From assembly GCF_001687545.1 (NCBI RefSeq), contig NZ_CP016545.1:1411001-1475000 (forward strand): a stretch of DNA of 64,000 nucleotides, written 5' to 3'. Under the pieces are notes generated by a model. The model saw only the letters and a list, made by a program, of their open reading frames with translations, was not told where the DNA came from and ran no database searches. Shown piece after piece: positions 24,331-33,285 of the stretch; the first letter of the stretch is position 1; each line of letters starts with the position of its first letter. The stretch is from Paraurantiacibacter namhicola. GTDB taxonomy: Bacteria; Pseudomonadota; Alphaproteobacteria; Sphingomonadales; Sphingomonadaceae. A program made the translations under genes and the position numbers.

Positions 24331-26624
24331 TCCGCCGCCTTCACGAAGCTGTCGATCACGCGCTTCGTGCCCGCCTTTTCGAATTCGATTTCCAGCTTGT
24401 TGCCTTCCTGGCCCATCACGGTGCCATAACCGAACTTGTCATGGAACACGCGCGAGCCCAGCGGCAGGTCGCTGCGCGGCTTGGCGGCGAAGCTGGCGGC
24501 GCTGCGGGTGTTCTCCCGCACGCGGACCTGCTTGGTGTCATATCCTGTGGCCAATGCGCGCTGCCAGCCGGGGCCGCGCGCCTGTGAGCGTTCAGGGCGA
24601 TTCTGCACGACATGCGCGAAGGGGTCTTCGCTTTCCGACCAGTTCGCCTGCCACAGCGAGCGGCCGCCGGTCATCGTCGTCTCGCTCTCCACATGCTCGT
24701 CGGGAAGTTCTTCCACGAAGCGACTGGGGATGGAGCTGGTCCACTGGCCGTAAATGCGCCGATTCGCGGCGTGCAGGATTGTGCAGCGGCGTCGAGCGCG
24801 TGTGATGGCCACATAGGCCAGGCGGCGTTCCTCCTCCAGGCTGGCGAGCCCGCCTTCGTCCAGCGCGCGCTGGCTGGGGAACACGCCTTCCTCCCAGCCA
24901 GGCAGGAACACATGGTCGAATTCCAGCCCCTTAGCCGCGTGCATGGTCATGATGGTGACCTTCTCGCCGCCGCCGTCGCGGTCGTTATCCATCACCAGGC
25001 TCACATGCTCCAGGAAGTCGCCCAGCGTCTCGTATTCCTCCATCGCGCGGGCGAGCTCGACCAAGTTGTCGGCGCGGCCGGCGCTCTCGGCAGAGCGGTC
25101 GGCGGAGAGCATGGCGTTGTAGCCGCTTTCCTCCAGCACGATGCGCAGCAGTTCGGACGGGGTGACCTTCTCGGCCTGCTCGCGCCAGTGGAGGAAGCCC
25201 TGCATCAGGCCGGCAATGGTGTTGCGGGCTCGGGCAGGCAGTTCGTCGCTATCGGCCAGCTCCAGGGCGGCGGCGGCCAGCGGCTGGTCCGTGCGGCGCG
25301 CGTGCTGGTGCATCTTTTCCAGCGTCTTTGCGCCAAGGCCGCGCTTGGGCGTGTTGTAGATCCGCTCGAACGCAAGGTCGTCCGCCGGCTGGGCCACCAC
25401 GCGCAAGTAAGCGAGTGCATCGCGGATTTCGGCGCGTTCGTAAAAGCGGAAGCCGCCCACGATGCGGTAATTCAGGCCGATCTGGATGAAGCGGTCCTCA
25501 AATTCGCGCGTCTGGTATTGCGCGCGCACAAGGATGGCGACCTGTTCCAGCGGCGCGCCTTCGCGCTCCAGCCGTTCGATCTCCTCGCCCACGCGGCGCG
25601 CTTCTTCCGGGGCGTCCCACACGCCGATCACGCGAACCTTCGTGCCTTCGGGCATCTCGGTCCACAGCGTCTTGCCAAGCCGTTCACTGTTGGCCGCGAT
25701 CAGCCCCGATGCGGCGGCCAGGATCTGCGGGGTGGAGCGGTAATTCTGTTCCAGCTTGATCACGGCCGCGCCGGGAAAATCTTTCTCGAAGCGCAGGATA
25801 TTGGCCACTTCCGCGCCGCGCCAGGAATAGATAGACTGGTCGTCATCCCCCACGACGCAGATATTCTTGCGCTCCTGCGCGATGAGCCGCAGCCACAGAT
25901 ACTGCACGGCATTGGTATCCTGGTATTCGTCCACCAGAACGTATTTGAAGCGCTGCTGGTATTGCTTCAGGATGTCCGGTTCGCGCCGCAAGATGTTGAG
26001 AACATGCAACAACAGGTCGCCGAAATCGCAGGCGTTCAGCGCCTTCAGCCGGTCCTGGTACTTGCGATAGAATTCCTGCCCGCGCCCATTGGCATAAGCC
26101 TCGTTCTCCACCGCATCGAGGTCTTCGGGATTGAGCCCGCGGTTCTTCCAGCGGTCAAGCAGGCCGGCCAGCTGACGCGGGGGCCAGCGCTTCTCGTCCA
26201 GCTCCGCATCGCGGATCAGCTGTTTCAGCAGCCGCAGCTGGTCGTCCGTGTCGATGATGGTGAAATTGCTCTGCAGTCCCACCAGCTCCGCATGGCGGCG
26301 CAGCATCTTTGCGCCGATGGAATGGAAGGTGCCGAGCCAGGGCATGCCCTCCAGCGCGCCGCCCGTCAGCTTGCCCACACGCTCGCGCATTTCGCGCGCC
26401 GCCTTGTTGGTGAAGGTGACGCACAGGATCTCGCTGGGCCATGCCAGCCGCTCTCGCACGATATGGGCCAGGCGGTGGGTGAGGGCGGCCGTCTTGCCTG
26501 TTCCCGCACCTGCCAGCATCAGCACCGGCCCCTGTGTCGTCATCACCGCCTCCCGCTGCGGCGGGTTCAGGTGCGACAGCCACTCGGGCGCGGCTTCGAC
26601 AGGCAGGTTTGCGGGGGTGTTCAC
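24327..26624 (-). CDS. uvrD: UvrD/PcrA-type ATP-dependent DNA helicase
   Basis: 765 residues if the GTG at 26624 is used (reading NTPANLPVEAAPEWLSHLNPPQREAV). The frame stays open upstream but loses homology-like character. Superfamily 1A motifs are Walker A AGAGTGKT (38-45), Walker B VDEYQDTN, GDDDQSIYSWRGA, motif IV EQNYRS and motif VI VAITRARRRC. The C-terminal GSRVFHDKFGYGTVMGQEGNKLEIEFEKAGTKRVIDSFVKAA is the Tudor-like RNA-polymerase-binding domain of PcrA/UvrD. It unwinds DNA 3'-5' in excision and mismatch repair. No clear Shine-Dalgarno supports the GTG, so the exact start is uncertain by a few residues. Confidence 0.94.
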   Translation of the reverse strand: MNTPANLPVEAAPEWLSHLNPPQREAVMTTQGPVLMLAGAGTGKTAALTHRLAHIVRERLAWPSEILCVTFTNKAAREMRERVGKLTGGALEGMPWLGTFHSIGAKMLRRHAELVGLQSNFTIIDTDDQLRLLKQLIRDAELDEKRWPPRQLAGLLDRWKNRGLNPEDLDAVENEAYANGRGQEFYRKYQDRLKALNACDFGDLLLHVLNILRREPDILKQYQQRFKYVLVDEYQDTNAVQYLWLRLIAQERKNICVVGDDDQSIYSWRGAEVANILRFEKDFPGAAVIKLEQNYRSTPQILAAASGLIAANSERLGKTLWTEMPEGTKVRVIGVWDAPEEARRVGEEIERLEREGAPLEQVAILVRAQYQTREFEDRFIQIGLNYRIVGGFRFYERAEIRDALAYLRVVAQPADDLAFERIYNTPKRGLGAKTLEKMHQHARRTDQPLAAAALELADSDELPARARNTIAGLMQGFLHWREQAEKVTPSELLRIVLEESGYNAMLSADRSAESAGRADNLVELARAMEEYETLGDFLEHVSLVMDNDRDGGGEKVTIMTMHAAKGLEFDHVFLPGWEEGVFPSQRALDEGGLASLEEERRLAYVAITRARRRCTILHAANRRIYGQWTSSIPSRFVEELPDEHVESETTMTGGRSLWQANWSESEDPFAHVVQNRPERSQARGPGWQRALATGYDTKQVRVRENTRSAASFAAKPRSDLPLGSRVFHDKFGYGTVMGQEGNKLEIEFEKAGTKRVIDSFVKAAD

Positions 26625-26726
26625 AGGTGAACAGCTAGGGAACACCGGCCAGCTGCGCAAGGGCTTCGGAACCTCGGTTGCGGCCTTCCGTTGGAAGGGC
26701 GGACGAAGACAAGAGGACGTAACCTT

Positions 26727-27014
26727 ATGAAAAAGCTGACAGCCATCATTGCCGCAGGTGCATTTGCCGCCATCGCCACCCCCGCAATGGCCGATCACCA
26801 CATGGAAGGTGAGAAGAAGGCGAAGTCCGACAAGTGGGAAGTGGTCGAGACCAATTCCCGCGGACAGGCCACCATGGTGCGCAATGGCGACACCACGATT
26901 GCCGTGTGCATGAAGGGCAAGACGGACAATTGTATCAACCCGCGCGAAGCGGGCCTGAAGTGGGGCAACCGCCCGCTGGCCTACTGGCCGGGCCAGCCTG
27001 CCAGCTCGATGTAA
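26727..27014 (+). CDS. Small exported hypothetical protein
   Basis: 95 residues. The signal peptide is MKKLTAIIAAGAFAAIATPAMA, with cleavage after AMA and the mature start DHHMEGEKKAKSDKW. A GAGG lies at 26713, ten bases before the ATG. The mature part contains two cysteines (AVCMKGKTDNC), a likely disulfide pair, and ends NRPLAYWPGQPASSM. The family is not recognised, but such short periplasmic proteins are common in Erythrobacteraceae. It is monocistronic, ending in a strong terminator, and divergent from uvrD. No function is proposed. Confidence 0.8.
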   Translation: MKKLTAIIAAGAFAAIATPAMADHHMEGEKKAKSDKWEVVETNSRGQATMVRNGDTTIAVCMKGKTDNCINPREAGLKWGNRPLAYWPGQPASSM

Positions 27015-27056
27015 GCTGACGGCAGCAATTTGCCGCGCCTGAGGGCGTGGCTGGAC

Positions 27057-27095
27057 GGGCGGCCGCGTTGGAGAGACGCGGTCGCCCTTTCTCTT
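27057..27095 (+). terminator. Intrinsic terminator after the 95-residue exported protein
   Basis: GGGCGGCCGCGT (27057-27068) pairs with ACGCGGTCGCCC (27076-27087) with one G-U pair around a short loop, followed by TTTCTCTT. It lies 42 bases past the stop. Confidence 0.85.
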
Positions 27096-27269
27096 ATCCG
27101 GCCAAGGACGGTTGCAAATTTCGCCCCGGCCCGTTCGCGGCACCGGTTTCGGTGAAGGTTGGCAGGTGCGCGGCAGCCGGTGCGTCGCAGCATTGCTTGT
27201 CAAAGCGAACGCCCGCATCAGGGCGGCGGTCGTTCGTTGCGCATGATCTATCCACTAAAGGAGAATGAC

Positions 27270-27710
27270 ATGCGTATTTCCCTAATCATTGCTGCCATGG
27301 GGTTGGCAGCACCCGGCATTGCCTTTGCGCAGGACGTGCCGCCCGATCCGATGCAATCGGAACACGGCGTGCCGGATACCTCTCCGCCCGTTGTTCCGGA
27401 TACCGGTGACCCGATGGCTCCGCCCGGTGATGCCGAAAGGCAGGCGGCCTATGACAGCTGGTCGCCCGAACGGCAGGGCGAATACACGCTCTGGTCCGAG
27501 GCCGCGCAGGATTACTTCTGGACGCTGAGCGAACAGCGCAAGGAGTGGTTCTGGCTGCTCGTGCCCGACGACCGGATCGCCCTGCTGGCCATGCAGCCGG
27601 AGCAGCGGGAGATGGCCTGGACCCGGCTGGAACAGCGGGTGAAGAGTGCGCCTCCCGAGGCAGAGCCCGAAACATCGCCGGACCAGCCAGCCGAACCGGA
27701 TGGTCGCTGA
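27270..27710 (+). CDS. Exported hypothetical protein, Pro- and acid-rich
   Basis: 146 residues from ATG 27270, with AAAGGAG at 27257-27263 as ribosome site. The signal peptide is MRISLIIAAMGLAAPGIAFA, then QDVPPDPMQSEHGVPDTSPPVVPDTGDPMAPPGD, a proline-rich spacer. A central aromatic block, YDSWSPERQGEYTLWSEAAQDYFWTLSEQRKEWFWLL, is followed by RIALLAMQPEQREMAWTRLEQRV and an acidic tail. No family is recognised. The Trp/Tyr-rich repeats of the form (Y/F)xxW suggest a helical periplasmic domain. It is flanked by terminators on both sides, so it is its own transcription unit. Confidence 0.8.
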   Translation: MRISLIIAAMGLAAPGIAFAQDVPPDPMQSEHGVPDTSPPVVPDTGDPMAPPGDAERQAAYDSWSPERQGEYTLWSEAAQDYFWTLSEQRKEWFWLLVPDDRIALLAMQPEQREMAWTRLEQRVKSAPPEAEPETSPDQPAEPDGR

Positions 27711-27729
27711 GCCGACAGGCATAAAAGAG

Positions 27730-27770
27730 AGGGCGGCTGCGCAGCGGATGTGCCGCCGCCCTTTCCTTTT
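27730..27770 (+). terminator. Intrinsic terminator after the 146-residue exported protein
   Basis: AGGGCGGC (27730-27737) pairs with GCCGCCCT (27755-27762), followed by TTCCTTTT. It lies 20 bases after the stop and just before the GFA gene. Confidence 0.8.
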
Positions 27771-27797
27771 GCGCTATGCAGGGGCAGGGTCCGCGCC

Positions 27798-28211
27798 ATG
27801 AGCGAGACAGAGACCTTTTCCGGCAGCTGCCATTGCGGCGCCATCCGCTATGAAATCAGCGGCGCGCCGATGAACCACACGCTGTGCCACTGCGCCGATT
27901 GCCGCCGCGCGACGGGCGCGCCCATGGTTGGCTGGGCGATGGTCGCGATGGACCAGCTTGCCGTCAGTGGGGAGCCTGCAATTTACGCCAGCGGCGAGGA
28001 TGCCCGGCGGCATTTCTGCATCCAGTGCGGCACGTCCCTGTTCTACAGCAATGCGGCGCTGCTGCCCGGCGTTGCCGACGTGACCACCGCCACGCTCGAC
28101 GATCCCGAGGCGCTGCCGCCCGACTGCCATATCCAGGTGGCCGAGCGGATCGGCTGGATGGCCACGCAGCATGATCTGGCAGCTTTCGAGCGGTTCCCGC
28201 CGCACGACTAG
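27798..28211 (+). CDS. GFA family zinc protein (glutathione-dependent formaldehyde-activating-like)
   Basis: 137 residues. The Mss4-like zinc fold is shown by GSCHCGAIRYE (residues 9-19), LCHCADCRRATGAP and HFCIQCGTSLFY, all cysteine pairs of the GFA domain being present. Characterised members bind zinc, and one binds S-hydroxymethylglutathione, but most paralogues have no assigned reaction. It starts 28 bases beyond the preceding terminator. The stop is followed at once by the octamer repeat at the end of convergent rsmD. Confidence 0.88.
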   Translation: MSETETFSGSCHCGAIRYEISGAPMNHTLCHCADCRRATGAPMVGWAMVAMDQLAVSGEPAIYASGEDARRHFCIQCGTSLFYSNAALLPGVADVTTATLDDPEALPPDCHIQVAERIGWMATQHDLAAFERFPPHD

Positions 28212-28216
28212 GGGGC

Positions 28217-28256
28217 GTCAGCCGGTCAGCCGGTCAGCCGGTCAGCCCGTCAGCCG
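28217..28256. repeat. Five tandem copies of an 8-bp repeat (GTCAGCCG) at the rsmD 3' end
   Basis: GTCAGCCG occurs at 28217, 28225, 28233 and 28249 and as GTCAGCCC at 28241, head to tail. The last copies lie inside the final codons and stop of rsmD; the others separate it from the GFA stop. An 8-bp unit shifts frame at each gain or loss, but on the minus strand every unit holds a TGA. Confidence 0.85.
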
Positions 28257-28787
28257 CGCCAGCGTCAGCTTCGCCTTGCCGACCTTGCGTTCGCTGTCGA
28301 CGGTCAGCGATTTCAGCCGCACTTCCTCGTCCGCCGCGGTTTCCAGTGCCACCCACGTCGCCGGGCCGATCCAGCCAAGACGTGCCAGCCTGTCCAGCGC
28401 CACTGCGCCAGCGCCGGTGTGATAGGGCGGGTCCAGCAGGACCAGGTCGGTCGGCGCCTTCGCCGGGCCGAGCGAGAGCACGCTGCCTGCCTTCACATCG
28501 CACCGCTGCTGCGCGCGAAGGGCGGCAATGTTGTCGCGAATGGCGCGCACGGCGGCGGCGTCCTGCTCCACGAAAAGGCAATGCGCCGCGCCCCGGCTAA
28601 GCGCCTCCAGCCCCAGCGCGCCGGAGCCGGCAAACAAATCCGCCACGCTCAGCTCCTCGAAGCTGCCGATGCGGCTCGCCAGCATGGAGAACAGCGTCTC
28701 CCGCGTGCGATCCGCCGTCGGCCGCGTGCCGTCACCGGGCGGAGCCTTCAGCTGCCGCCGTTTCCATTCACCTGCGATAATCCTCAT
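28242..28787 (-). CDS. rsmD: 16S rRNA (guanine(966)-N(2))-methyltransferase RsmD
   Basis: 181 residues from ATG 28787, with AGGAG eight bases upstream; a GTG one codon earlier also fits. The N-terminus MRIIAGEWKRRQLKAPPGDGTRPTADRTRETLFSML is characteristic. SAM motif I is VADLFAGSGALGLEALSRGA, and catalytic motif IV is LVLLDPPYHTG. It methylates N2 of G966 in 16S rRNA on the assembling 30S subunit. The C-terminus ends inside a tandem octamer repeat that supplies the stop codon. It is divergent from the NTF2-like gene. Confidence 0.95.
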   Translation of the reverse strand: MRIIAGEWKRRQLKAPPGDGTRPTADRTRETLFSMLASRIGSFEELSVADLFAGSGALGLEALSRGAAHCLFVEQDAAAVRAIRDNIAALRAQQRCDVKAGSVLSLGPAKAPTDLVLLDPPYHTGAGAVALDRLARLGWIGPATWVALETAADEEVRLKSLTVDSERKVGKAKLTLARLTG

Positions 28788-28868
28788 CACGTCGCTCCTA
28801 CGGAACCTGCGGTGCTATGGTCCATTTTTATCTGCGACCGTCCCGGAAAAACAACAGAGGAGAATGAC

Positions 28869-29279
28869 GTGCCCGACGTCTCAGCCAAACTTGAAATCCT
28901 GGAAACGCTCGCGCGGGCCAATCGCGCTTCGGATGAGAAAGACGTCCAAGGTGCGGCCCGCTGCTACACCGACGATGGCTTCATCGAAGGCGACATGCAG
29001 GCGGCGCAGGACAGCTTCGAGCAGGACCTGCAGCAGATCTACGATAACGAGCCGGGCCTGAAACGGCACGTAGGCTCCGGTCATATCTTCACGGACCATG
29101 ACGAGAGCGTGCTGGTCGAATCACTCCTGACCGTGCTGGAGGGCGACGATGCGCCCAGCGTCGTTGCCACGGCGCAGATCGAAGACGAGGTCCGCCTGGT
29201 CGACGGAGAATGGAAGATCGCACGCCACCGGGTGGAGATGGACCCCGGCACGAAGAAGGCCATGGCCGCCGCCGGTTAA
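28869..29279 (+). CDS. NTF2-like (SnoaL/DUF4440-type) fold protein with GTG start
   Basis: 136 residues from GTG 28869 (PDVSAKLEILETLARANRASDEKD). AGAGGAG at 28855-28861 gives the ribosome site seven bases away, and no in-frame ATG is better. The sequence TLARANRASDEKDVQGAARCYTDDGFIEGDM and the end LVDGEWKIARHRVEMDPG fit the cone-shaped NTF2-like superfamily used by SnoaL cyclases, steroid isomerases and many proteins of unknown role. No catalytic residues can be assigned. It is divergent from rsmD and converges on the pseudouridine synthase, six bases apart. Confidence 0.8.
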   Translation: MPDVSAKLEILETLARANRASDEKDVQGAARCYTDDGFIEGDMQAAQDSFEQDLQQIYDNEPGLKRHVGSGHIFTDHDESVLVESLLTVLEGDDAPSVVATAQIEDEVRLVDGEWKIARHRVEMDPGTKKAMAAAG

Positions 29280-29285
29280 GCGGCG

Positions 29286-30134
29286 TCAGACCTTCTTCAG
29301 GCCGCTGCGGAACCGGTCCACGTCCTGCTTCTTCAGCTCGTCCGCCTGCCCGCGCGGCAGGTCGGCCAGCGGGAAGGGGCCGTAGGCGGTGCGGATCAGG
29401 CGGCTGACCTTCAGGCCGAGGTGTTCCAGAACGCGGCGAACCTCGCGGTTCTTGCCTTCCGCCAGCGTCAGTTCGATCCACTGGTTGCGGCCCGTGCGCC
29501 GCTCCAGATTCGCGTCGATCGGGCCGTAACGCACGCCCTCGACCTCGATACCGTCCATCAAATCTTCCAGCTGGGCTTGGCTGATGTCGCCGAAGGTGCG
29601 GGCGCGGTACGTGCGCGGGATTCCGCTGCTGGGCAGTTCCATGGCGCGTTTCAGCTCGCCATCGTTGGTCATCAGCAACAGGCCCTCGGTATTGAGGTCC
29701 AGCCGCCCGACCGGCATCAGCCGCGGCGTATCGGCGGGCAGGGCATTGCGCAGCGCGGTGTAAATCGTGGGCCGGCCTGAGAAGTCGCGCTCCGCCGTCA
29801 GCAGGCCTTCGGGTTTGTGGAAGCGGTAAAGCCGCGTGCGGTCGGGCTTGCCCACCGGCTTGCCGTCCACCGTCACGCCGCGCAGGTGCGGGATGATGGT
29901 GGCGGGCGTGTCCAGCACCTTCCCATCGATGGCGATGCGGCCATCGCCGATCATGCGCTCCACCTCGCGCCGGCTGGCGACACCGGCGCGGGCCAGCAGC
30001 TTTGCGATACGTTCGCCTTCCGGGCGGCCCGAGGGATCGGAGCCGGCGGCCTCGGGCGTTTTCGCGGGGCTGGCTGAGTTCTTGAGGGGATCGTAATCGG
30101 ACATGGCATCGGCGCTTAGCTGTTGAGGCTGCAT
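29286..30134 (-). CDS. rluB: Pseudouridine synthase, RsuA/RluB/E/F family
   Basis: 282 residues from ATG 30134, preceded by GGGAAGG; ATG 30104 (MSDYDPLKN) is an alternative without a ribosome site. The S4 RNA-binding domain is RIAKLLARAGVASRREVERMIGDGRIAIDGK (about 41-71). The catalytic block PVGRLDLNTEGLLLMTNDGELKRAM contains the nucleophilic Asp. GKNREVRRVLEHLGLKVSRLIRTAYGPF closes the domain. The S4 plus RsuA layout points to 23S U2605 (RluB), with RsuA or RluE as alternatives. It is divergent from ampG. Confidence 0.9.
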   Translation of the reverse strand: MQPQQLSADAMSDYDPLKNSASPAKTPEAAGSDPSGRPEGERIAKLLARAGVASRREVERMIGDGRIAIDGKVLDTPATIIPHLRGVTVDGKPVGKPDRTRLYRFHKPEGLLTAERDFSGRPTIYTALRNALPADTPRLMPVGRLDLNTEGLLLMTNDGELKRAMELPSSGIPRTYRARTFGDISQAQLEDLMDGIEVEGVRYGPIDANLERRTGRNQWIELTLAEGKNREVRRVLEHLGLKVSRLIRTAYGPFPLADLPRGQADELKKQDVDRFRSGLKKV

Positions 30135-30202
30135 TCATCCAGCCTTCCCATGCTGGCAATTGCCGCTAGAGCGAAACGGTAACCGGCCACGAGGGAGAAG
30201 GC

Positions 30203-31936
30203 ATGGCAGAGGCAGCAGCGAAGACGAAGCCGGGATGGGGCACGCTCGCCCGGTCGCTGAAGAACCCCAAGAGCGGGTTCATGGCGCTGTTTGGCTTCGC
30301 GCAGGGCCTGCCGCCCGCGCTGTTCCTCGGCACGCTGTATGCCTGGCTGAGCGAGGCGGAAGTGGATCTGGAGACGATGGGAGTCTTCAGCCTCGTCGGC
30401 CTGGCCTACGCCTTCCAGTTCCTGTGGTCGCCGCTGCTCGACAAGGTCGACATCCCGGGCCTTAGGCGGCTGGGCAAGCGCAAGCAGTGGATTGCGCCCA
30501 TGCAGCTGACGGTGGGCATCGCGCTGCTGGTGATGAGCTTCCTCGACCCCGGTAGCGCGCTCGGCTGGTTCAGCCTGCTGGCCGCCATCGGCGCCTTCGC
30601 CAGCGCCACGCAGGACATTGCCATCAACGCCTGGCGTATCGACGTGGCGGACGAGGTCGCGACGCTGGATATCCTTTCCACCATCACGCAGATGGGCTTC
30701 CGCATGGCGGCGCTGGTCGGCGGCGCGCTGGGCCTGATCATCGCCGAGCGGATCGGCTGGCCGCAGACTTACCTGATCATGGGCGGCATCATGCTGGCCA
30801 TCGGTATCGCCAGCCTGTTCGCGCCCGATGCGGATGTGGCGAAGCGCAGCGCCGCCACGGATGCCGCCGCCGATGCCGAGGTCGCCGAGCTGTACAACGC
30901 TGGCGAAGTCACCCCGCAGGTCCGTAATCGCGCGCTGCTGGCGGTGGGCATCTTGTGGGCCTGGGCCATCGGGACGGTCGTTGTCTTCATGGTGCGCAGC
31001 ATGACTGCCATGCCGGAGGACCGGCCGGATGTGACGCTGTTCACGGCCACCTATGGCCCGCTGATCGTGCTTGCCACGGTGGTGCTGCCGGCCTTCATCG
31101 CCGCCTGGGTCGCCCGCCAGAAGCGCAACGGTACCAATGTTATCACCGCCGCGCCGGGCGTGGGGGCAGGGCACAAGGTGACCTTTGCGGACCACCTGTA
31201 CCGCGCGCTCGTGCTGCCACTGGTCGAATTCGTCGGCCGCATCGGCTGGTCGCTGGTGCTGATCCTGGCGCTGGTACTGACTTATCGCATCTGCGATTCC
31301 ATCTGGGGCGTGTTCGCGTATCCGTTCTACCTGGGTGAGCTGGGTTACACCGGGGACGAAGTGGCCTTTGCCTCCAAGTTCTTCGGTGTCTTTGCCATCA
31401 TCCTGGGCCTCGCGCTGGGCGGGTGGATCATCACCAAGTTCGGCCGCATGTTCACGCTGACGCTGGGCGCGATCCTGGCCGCTGCAACCAACCTGCTTTA
31501 TGCGGACCTGGCCGCGGGCGGGGCGACCATGCAGGCGGCGAGCGATTTCATCGGCTTCACCAAGCTGATCGCCTGGATGGCGCCATTTGGTAGCGAAGGC
31601 CTGCCGCGCCTAACCTTCACGATCTTCTGGGAAAACCTCGCCATCGGCATCGCGGGCGCAGCCTATATCGCCTGGCTTTCCAGCATCGTGGCAAAGGAAT
31701 ATGCCGCCGTGCAATATGCCCTGCTGGCCTCGCTCACGCTGCTGGTCGGCACGCTGGGCCGCGGTGCGCTGGGGCAGATGATCGAGGATCGCGGCTATTA
31801 CTTCGTCTTCATCTTCACCGCGCTGATCGGTGTGGTCGCTGTGGTGCTGTGCATCATGGAATGGATCCGCGAGGCGCGCGGCGGCAAGGATGCGGGCGTG
31901 GTGCAGCCGGACCCGGTGGTGGCGCGCGGCGCCTAG
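30203..31936 (+). CDS. ampG: AmpG-family major facilitator (muropeptide permease-like)
   Basis: 577 residues with about 14 hydrophobic helices; the E. coli protein has 491. Signature stretches are FGFAQGLPPALFLGTLYAWLSE, YAFQFLWSPLLDKVDIPGLRRLGKRKQWIAP, ATQDIAINAWRIDVA and C-terminal RGALGQMIEDRGYYFVFIF. The family imports anhydromuropeptides released by wall turnover. An insert between helices 6 and 7 (PDADVAKRSAATDAAADAEVAELYNAGEVTPQVRN) lengthens the central cytoplasmic loop. GGAGAAGG precedes the ATG. The stop overlaps that of convergent folC by four bases (CTAG). Confidence 0.9.
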   Translation: MAEAAAKTKPGWGTLARSLKNPKSGFMALFGFAQGLPPALFLGTLYAWLSEAEVDLETMGVFSLVGLAYAFQFLWSPLLDKVDIPGLRRLGKRKQWIAPMQLTVGIALLVMSFLDPGSALGWFSLLAAIGAFASATQDIAINAWRIDVADEVATLDILSTITQMGFRMAALVGGALGLIIAERIGWPQTYLIMGGIMLAIGIASLFAPDADVAKRSAATDAAADAEVAELYNAGEVTPQVRNRALLAVGILWAWAIGTVVVFMVRSMTAMPEDRPDVTLFTATYGPLIVLATVVLPAFIAAWVARQKRNGTNVITAAPGVGAGHKVTFADHLYRALVLPLVEFVGRIGWSLVLILALVLTYRICDSIWGVFAYPFYLGELGYTGDEVAFASKFFGVFAIILGLALGGWIITKFGRMFTLTLGAILAAATNLLYADLAAGGATMQAASDFIGFTKLIAWMAPFGSEGLPRLTFTIFWENLAIGIAGAAYIAWLSSIVAKEYAAVQYALLASLTLLVGTLGRGALGQMIEDRGYYFVFIFTALIGVVAVVLCIMEWIREARGGKDAGVVQPDPVVARGA

Positions 31937-33267
31937 CCCGGGATTTCGCCGTTCGCTTCCAGGACCTGTCCCGCGAGGTATAGCGAGCCGCAGATGAGGA
32001 CCGTCCCCTGTGCAGGCGTGTTGTCGGCAATCGCCTGAAGGGCTGCCTTTACGCTGGTAGCTGGCTGGCTGGCGGGCAGGGTCTCGCGCGCGATCTCCAC
32101 CAGTTCCTGCGTATCGATGTGGGCGGAGCCGACGATGGGCACGGCCTGCAGGCTTTCGAAGAACGGGCCGAGGATGGCGAGGAAGGTGCGCGCATCCTTC
32201 GCCGCCATCATCCCCACCACCGCATGCACGGGCTGCGGCAGCCCGGCGACATGCGCCGCCAGCGCGTCTGCCGCATCGGCATTGTGCCCGCCGTCCAGCA
32301 GCACGGTGCGGCCGGGCAGGATGCGGGTGAGCGGGCCTTCGCCCAACGTCTGGATACGCGCAGGCCAGCTGGCACTGCGGATACCCTCTGCCATGGCGGC
32401 GGGGGAGACGGTAACGAAGTCCTGGTGCCGCAACATGGCGACGGCCAGTGCGGCATTGTCGGCCTGGTGCCTGCCGGGCAGAGTCGGCAGGGGTAGGGCG
32501 AGCTCGCCATGCTTGTCGCGGTAATTGATGGCGTCACCCACATCGGCCCACCATTCGCGCCCGCGCATGTGCAGCGGCGCCTCGGCCAGCCCCGCGCGGC
32601 GCTCGATCTCCAGCCGTACGTCCTCGCGCAGATATTCCTGCACGCATAGCGGCGAGCCCGGGCGGGCGATGCCGGATTTCTCGAAGGCGATGCGCACGAT
32701 GGGCGTTTCCGGCACGCCTTCCTCCGGCACCAGCAGGAAATGCTCGTGATCGATGCCAAGGCTGGCGATCCCGCAGGCGGCGGGGCGCTGCATCACATTG
32801 GTCGCATCGAAGCGTCCGCCCAGCCCGACCTCGATGATGCAGGCATCCGCAGGCTCGCGCGAGAAGGCGAGGAAAGTGGCAGCCGTCGTGACCTCGAAGA
32901 AGCTGGGGTCAAGGTCCTCGCTGGCGTCCAGCACCTCCTTCAGCAGCGCGGCCAGCATTGCGTCGGACACCAGCTCGCCCGCGATGCGGATGCGTTCGTT
33001 ATAGCGTACGAGGTGCGGCTTGGTGGCGGAGTGGACCGTCTTCCCGTCCGCCTCCAGCATGGCGAGCAGGAAGGCGCAGGTGCTGCCCTTGCCATTGGTG
33101 CCAGCGACATGGAATGTGGGCGGCAGGCTGTCTTGCGGATTGCCGAGCCGGTCCAGCAGCGTGCGGATGGTTTCCAGCCCGATGCGCCCATGGGGCAGGC
33201 TGAGCGCCTGCAGGCGGTTCAGCTGCGCCTGCACCGCCGGATCGTCATGCGTGGCGAAATCCTTCAT
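31933..33267 (-). CDS. folC: Bifunctional folylpolyglutamate synthase / dihydrofolate synthase
   Basis: 444 residues. The Mur-ligase P-loop is VAGTNGKGSTCAFLLAMLEADGKTV (about residues 54-78). TKPHLVRYNERIRIAGE, the conserved ATFLAFSREPADACIIEVGLGGRFDATNV, and C-terminal ILPGRTVLLDGGHNADAADAL complete the family pattern. It adds glutamate to dihydropteroate and to tetrahydrofolate. It ends the lapA-pyrF-trp-accD operon, 18 bases after accD, as in many Sphingomonadales and in E. coli's accD-folC pair. Confidence 0.95.
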   Translation of the reverse strand: MKDFATHDDPAVQAQLNRLQALSLPHGRIGLETIRTLLDRLGNPQDSLPPTFHVAGTNGKGSTCAFLLAMLEADGKTVHSATKPHLVRYNERIRIAGELVSDAMLAALLKEVLDASEDLDPSFFEVTTAATFLAFSREPADACIIEVGLGGRFDATNVMQRPAACGIASLGIDHEHFLLVPEEGVPETPIVRIAFEKSGIARPGSPLCVQEYLREDVRLEIERRAGLAEAPLHMRGREWWADVGDAINYRDKHGELALPLPTLPGRHQADNAALAVAMLRHQDFVTVSPAAMAEGIRSASWPARIQTLGEGPLTRILPGRTVLLDGGHNADAADALAAHVAGLPQPVHAVVGMMAAKDARTFLAILGPFFESLQAVPIVGSAHIDTQELVEIARETLPASQPATSVKAALQAIADNTPAQGTVLICGSLYLAGQVLEANGEIPG

Positions 33268-33285
33268 CGCGGTTTGTCGCGCGCT

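Noticed and set aside
24612-26630. 672-codon frame on the plus strand
   Set aside because: Antisense shadow of uvrD, whose helicase motifs are complete on the minus strand.
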